Assembly (NCBI GenBank): GCA_902795095.1
Contig: CADBKB010000059.1
Span: 1-8,714 of the forward strand
Length of the DNA: 8,714 nucleotides
Direction of reading: 5' to 3'
Source: Oscillospiraceae bacterium
GTDB lineage: Bacteria > Bacillota_A > Clostridia > Oscillospirales > Oscillospiraceae
In this document: in pieces, positions 5,787 through 8,714 of the stretch
Layout of the letters: each line of letters starts with the position of its first letter
Position numbering within the stretch: position 1 is the stretch's first letter
Notes under the pieces: generated by a model
Told to the model about the DNA's origin: nothing
Seen by the model: only the letters and a program-made list of their open reading frames with translations
Databases searched by the model: none
Translations under genes and position numbers: made by a program

Positions 5787-6989
5787 TTACAAAAGGCTGC
5801 TGAGCTGATAGAGCATGCACGCCGTATCCCGGCGGGTCAGCGGGACATCCTCGCCGCTCAGGCGGACGCCCGCCTCCCGCAGGGCCCCGACGGCCCGCTG
5901 CGCCCAGGCGGGCACGGCGCTGTCGGAGGCGAACACGGCGCTGGTTCCGCCGTCCTCCATCCCCAGGATCCGCTGGGCCATCACAGCCGCCTGGGCCTGG
6001 GTGACAGGGGCGTGGGGACAGAAGCACAGCCCTTCGGGCCGGCGAATGCCCCGCACGATCCCCCGGCGCATGGCGCAGGCCAGATAAGGCCGCATCCATT
6101 CCGGGGCGCTGTCCGCGTCGGCGAAGGTGCACACGGCGTCCTCCGGCGTGGGGCTGATGTCCGCCAGGGTCATGGCCATCACCAGGTAGTCCCCCCGGCT
6201 GACGGTTTCCTCCGGCCGGAAGCAGAGCTTTCCCGTCACGCGGTCGCCCTGCAGCAAGCCCGTGGAACGCAGCCACAGGGCCTCAAACTCCGCCGCGTCC
6301 CCGCCCATGTCGGCATAGGCGGCCTTGTCCATGGGCTTCAGGATCTCGACGGTGACGGTGGCCTCACAGGAGACAGCCCCCTGTTCGTCCGCGGCGGTGT
6401 AGGTGAAGCTGTCGGCGCCCACCTTGTTCTGCTTCGGGGTGTAGACGAAGCTGCCGTCCTCCTCGATGCGTACCTCGCCCCGTCTCGGGGCCTTCCCCAG
6501 GGCATAGGTCAGACGGTCCCCGTCGGGGTCCTCCGCCTCCAGCCTGCCGGAGCGCTCCAGATTCTTATAGGTTTCCAGATGCAGATCCGAAGCCCGGGGC
6601 GGATGGTTCTCTCCGGAGCGAAGCCGGATGGTAAGCACGGATTCGTCGCTGAGCTTGTCGTCCCAGATGGTGTAGTAGCTGACGCAGGCCACGGCGTCCT
6701 GGGGCTCCGCGCTCCGGAAGACCACCCGCGAGAGCATGTCCGCGCTGAGCACGTCGCCGGTTTTCAGCACCCGTTCCCCGCACATCAGCCTGCCGACGGC
6801 GGCGTCGGGCACCTCGCACAGGTAGATCCCGCTGCCCGGGGTGGGCGAGGTGAGAAAATCCTCCGCCCCCAGGGCGCAGGGCTCCAGACCGACGCACTGG
6901 ACGTCCGCCGCCGCAGCGGAAAGCGCCAGCGCGCCCACAGCCAGGCAGATCATGGCCAGACGGAAAGAAAAATGCGTTCGCAGTTTCAT
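5787..6989 (-). CDS. Secreted protein with Ig/cadherin-like and three SLH domains
   Basis: This 400-aa protein is secreted and probably anchored non-covalently to the wall. Residues 1-27 form a signal peptide (basic start, hydrophobic core, Ala-rich end near ALSAAAA). Residues about 45-126 look like a cadherin/CSPG-like repeat (VGRLMCGERVLKTGDVLSADML). Residues 129-216 are a clear Ig/cadherin-like (Big_9-type) domain: HPPRASDLHLET, EDPDGDRLTYALG, DGSFVYTPKQNKVGADSFTY. Three SLH domains follow: about 222-276 (YADMGGDAAEFEALWLRSTG), 288-343 (FADADSAPEWMRPYLACAMR) and 350-400 (ASDSAVPAWAQRAVGALREA, ending TRRDTACMLYQLSSLL). SLH triplets are known to bind secondary cell-wall polymers. The canonical TRAE-like motif is varied (SRGDY, TQAQA, TRRDT). 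The ATG has AAGGAGG 7 nt upstream. No convincing promoter was found; the best -10 is TATATT in the divergent region, with no good -35. It is cysteine-rich for a secreted protein. The function beyond structural or adhesive is unknown. Confidence 0.9.
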   Translation of the reverse strand: MKLRTHFSFRLAMICLAVGALALSAAAADVQCVGLEPCALGAEDFLTSPTPGSGIYLCEVPDAAVGRLMCGERVLKTGDVLSADMLSRVVFRSAEPQDAVACVSYYTIWDDKLSDESVLTIRLRSGENHPPRASDLHLETYKNLERSGRLEAEDPDGDRLTYALGKAPRRGEVRIEEDGSFVYTPKQNKVGADSFTYTAADEQGAVSCEATVTVEILKPMDKAAYADMGGDAAEFEALWLRSTGLLQGDRVTGKLCFRPEETVSRGDYLVMAMTLADISPTPEDAVCTFADADSAPEWMRPYLACAMRRGIVRGIRRPEGLCFCPHAPVTQAQAAVMAQRILGMEDGGTSAVFASDSAVPAWAQRAVGALREAGVRLSGEDVPLTRRDTACMLYQLSSLL

Positions 6990-7064
6990 GAATGATACCT
7001 CCTTGCAGTGATCGCTGGTAGTCTTTGCTATTTTTCATGAAATATACGCCATTTTCTTCCGCCG

Positions 7065-7086
7065 GGAAAAAAGTCCGTGTTTTTCC
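7065..7086. repeat. Inverted repeat in the SLH-gene/murC intergenic region
   Basis: GGAAAAA (7065-7071) and TTTTTCC (7080-7086) are perfect reverse complements separated by 8 nt (AGTCCGTG). It lies between the divergent SLH gene and the murC promoter (7116-7144). It could be a protein-binding site or a weak hairpin, but the A/T runs make a chance origin quite possible. Confidence 0.3.
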
Positions 7087-7115
7087 GAATCGGGCGTGAA
7101 ACTCCGAATTTGTTC

Positions 7116-7144
7116 TTGTATTATCGGAAAGAATCGAGTATAAT
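7116..7144 (+). promoter_or_regulatory. Sigma-A type promoter of murC
   Basis: TTGTAT (7116-7121) and a perfect TATAAT (7139-7144) are spaced by 17 nt. Transcription should start near 7151, leaving a leader of about 53 nt before the murC ATG at 7204. This also argues against a TTG start at 7156 for murC, which would leave almost no leader and no ribosome binding site. Confidence 0.85.
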
Positions 7145-7203
7145 AGAGGGCGTGTTTGCGGGATCAACCCCAAACCGTCATTTGCATCATTGGAGGCATT
7201 CCC

Positions 7204-8574
7204 ATGTCAAACGCAAAGCTCAAGAAAATCGAATCCTATCTCGTCCCGGGCAAGCGGGTGCACCTGGTCGGCATCGGCGGCGTGTCCATGCGGCCGCTGG
7301 CGCTGGTGCTGGCAGGCATGGGCATGGAGATCACCGGGTCGGATATGAACGCCTCGGTCTCCACCGACGAGCTCCGGGAAAAGGGCATCCAGGTCCACAT
7401 CGGCCATGCCGCGAAGAATATCACCGGCGCCGACTGCCTGATCCGCACCGCCGCGGTGCACAACGACAATCCCGAGATCGCCGCGGCCCGGGCCGCCGGC
7501 ATCCCGGTCTTCGAGCGGGCCCAGGCCTGGGGCGTGATCATGCGGGCCTACCGCCACGCCATCTGCATCTCCGGCACCCACGGCAAAACCACCACCACCT
7601 CCATGGTCACCCACATCTTCATGCAGGCCCGGCGGGATCCCACCGTGATGATCGGCGGCTACCTTCCCCTGCTCAAGGCCGGCCACCGCGTGGGCCATGG
7701 CGATACCATCATCATGGAGAGCTGCGAATACTGCAACTCCTTCCTCAACTTCTTCCCCACCTTGGCCGTCATCATGAATGTGGAGGCGGACCATCTGGAC
7801 TTCTTCAAGGATCTGGCGGATATCCAGAGCTCCTTCCGGGCCTTCGCCCAGCTCGTGCCCGCCGACGGCCTGGTGCTGGCCAACGGCGACGATCCCGGCG
7901 CCCGCACTGCCCTGGAGGGTCTGGACTATGTGAGCTTCGGCATCGAGCCCGCCAATTACTATCACGGCGAAAACTATTCCGCCGACTGGCGCGATTTTGA
8001 TCTGATCGCCGGCGGTCAGCAGATCTGCCACATCCATCTGAGCGTCTTCGGCCGCCACAATGCGCTCAACGCCATCGCCGCCAGCGCCTCCGCCCTGTGC
8101 ATGGGCGTGGACCCGGCGGACATCCAGGCGGGCCTGGAGAGCTTCACCGGCGCTGGCCGCCGCATGGAGTTCAAGGGCAAATGCAACGGCGCCGACGTCT
8201 ATGACGACTACGCGCATCACCCCGGCGAGCTGCACGCCCTCATCGACGCCATCAATTCTCTGGGCTACCAGCGTGTCATCATCGCTTTCCAGCCCCATAC
8301 CTACTCCCGCACCAAGGCCCTGTTCGACGACTTTGTCCGGGAGCTGCGCCGTGTGGACCACGCAGTGCTGGCGGAGATCTATGCCGCCCGCGAAAGCAAC
8401 ACCATCGGCATCTCCTCGGAGGATCTGTCCCGTCAGATCCGCGGCTCGGTCTTCTTTGAGACCCTGCCCGAGGTGGCGGACTACCTCCGCTCCATCGCCC
8501 GGCCCGGCGACCTGATCGTCACCGTGGGCGCCGGCGACATCTACAAGGCCGGCGAAGCCCTCGTGGCCGAATAG
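7204..8574 (+). CDS. murC: UDP-N-acetylmuramate--L-alanine ligase
   Basis: MurC is the cytoplasmic ATP-dependent ligase that adds L-alanine to UDP-MurNAc, the first amino-acid step of peptidoglycan synthesis. The 456-aa protein has the normal length and three Mur ligase domains. The N-terminal UDP-binding domain carries GIGGVSM (23-29; GIGGxGM in many relatives). The central domain has the P-loop SGTHGKTTTT (123-132), ESCEYCNSF (172-180, where classical MurC has EADESD) and MNVEADHLDFF (191-201). The HNALNA motif (285-290) precedes the C-terminal domain, which carries DDYAHHP (334-340), QPHTYSRT (363-370) and VGAGDI (441-446). The ESCEYCNSF variant, as far as I recall, is usual in clostridial MurC and not a defect. 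The start at 7204 is set by GGAGG (7192-7196) at 7 nt. The gene stands alone with its own promoter rather than in the classical mur/fts cluster. No terminator is obvious downstream, so read-through to a following gene is possible. Confidence 0.96.
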   Translation: MSNAKLKKIESYLVPGKRVHLVGIGGVSMRPLALVLAGMGMEITGSDMNASVSTDELREKGIQVHIGHAAKNITGADCLIRTAAVHNDNPEIAAARAAGIPVFERAQAWGVIMRAYRHAICISGTHGKTTTTSMVTHIFMQARRDPTVMIGGYLPLLKAGHRVGHGDTIIMESCEYCNSFLNFFPTLAVIMNVEADHLDFFKDLADIQSSFRAFAQLVPADGLVLANGDDPGARTALEGLDYVSFGIEPANYYHGENYSADWRDFDLIAGGQQICHIHLSVFGRHNALNAIAASASALCMGVDPADIQAGLESFTGAGRRMEFKGKCNGADVYDDYAHHPGELHALIDAINSLGYQRVIIAFQPHTYSRTKALFDDFVRELRRVDHAVLAEIYAARESNTIGISSEDLSRQIRGSVFFETLPEVADYLRSIARPGDLIVTVGAGDIYKAGEALVAE

Positions 8575-8665
8575 CGCAGCAATACAACGGGCGTGTTGCA
8601 AAATAGAAAGCGACGCGCCGAAACAGAAGGAAAGGCTGCAAAAAGAGAGCAGCAGGGGGACAGTG

Positions 8666-8714
8666 ATGGGGGGCAAGGCCCGCCCTTCGCGTTCAATCAA
8701 AAAGATTTCCGGCA
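8666..8714 (+). CDS. Possible start of a further gene, cut by the window end
   Basis: An ATG at 8666 is preceded by AGGGGGA about 5 nt upstream and opens a frame (MGGKARPSRSIKKISG) that stays open to the edge. A GTG one codon earlier could also serve. Sixteen basic residues do not allow a family to be named. It lies 91 nt past murC on the same strand with no clear terminator between, so it might share murC's transcript. The frame runs through the 16-nt repeat at 8686-8701, which may mean that the repeat is a conserved coding fragment or that this is not a gene. Confidence 0.3.
   Translation, partial: MGGKARPSRSIKKISG
8686..8701 (-). repeat. Right copy of a 16-nt inverted repeat pair
   Basis: This is the exact reverse complement of positions 7-22. 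Read on the minus strand, it is followed by a GC-rich stretch with a weak inverted repeat (GGGC/GCCC), loosely resembling the left copy, which is followed by a hairpin. Confidence 0.6.

Noticed and set aside
5373..6995. 540-codon open frame on the plus strand
   Set aside because: It overlaps the zinc-ribbon gene in another frame, the bidirectional terminator and then the SLH gene antisense. Composition is Gly/Arg/Ala/His-rich with no domain, and it has no ribosome binding site of note.
7156..7203. TTG start giving murC 16 more residues
   Set aside because: It lies only about 5 nt from the predicted transcription start and has no ribosome binding site; the ATG at 7204 has GGAGG at 7 nt.
8635..8653. 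GCTGC-N9-GCAGC hairpin as a murC terminator
   Set aside because: The stem is only 5 bp, the loop is 9 nt of purines and no T-run follows, so it is not supportable as a terminator.
7207..8700. 497-codon open frame antisense to murC
   Set aside because: murC is certain from its motifs. The antisense translation is Gly/Asp/Val/His-rich shadow sequence.

Overview
This 8.7 kb stretch looks like ordinary chromosome from a fairly high-G+C Clostridia-class Firmicute, most plausibly a gut Oscillospiraceae-type bacterium. The grounds are strong AGGAGG-type ribosome binding sites, sigma-A type promoters, a MurC of clostridial style (ESCEYCNSF in place of the classical EADESD motif), an XRE regulator fused to a zinc ribbon, a DegV protein and S-layer-homology (SLH) domains. 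The taxonomic placement is an inference from protein style, not from a marker gene. No mobile element, CRISPR array, rRNA or tRNA was seen.

Layout. (1) Positions 1-140 are non-coding: a 16-nt segment that recurs inverted at the far end of the window, an 11-bp perfect hairpin, and a strong GC hairpin downstream of degV. (2) On the minus strand, 1838 to 141 holds a two-gene unit, a two-domain lipoprotein followed by a DegV-family fatty-acid-binding protein, with its own promoter at 1901-1930. (3) On the minus strand, 5070 to 1949 holds a tightly packed three-gene operon: PHP-domain phosphoesterase, polysaccharide-deacetylase-like protein with an SLH-like tail, and ATP-grasp ligase. Gaps are only 14 and 3 nt. 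(4) A divergent promoter region separates this operon from a plus-strand XRE/zinc-ribbon regulator (5213-5656). (5) A bidirectional hairpin terminator lies between the regulator and a convergent minus-strand gene for a secreted protein with Ig/cadherin-like and three SLH domains (5787-6989). (6) A 214-bp divergent intergenic region carries the murC promoter, and murC (7204-8574, plus strand) follows. (7) The last 140 bp hold no clear murC terminator but perhaps the first codons of another gene.

Together the genes lean towards the cell envelope: MurC makes the peptidoglycan precursor UDP-MurNAc-L-Ala, the SLH protein is probably held on the wall, and the deacetylase-fold protein and lipoprotein fit surface functions. 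The most unusual part is the PHP / deacetylase-SLH / ATP-grasp operon. Its deacetylase-fold member lacks an obvious signal peptide and the usual motif-5 histidine, yet ends in degenerate SLH-like repeats. I do not recognise this three-gene set as a described pathway. The divergent XRE/zinc-ribbon protein could be its regulator, but that is inference.
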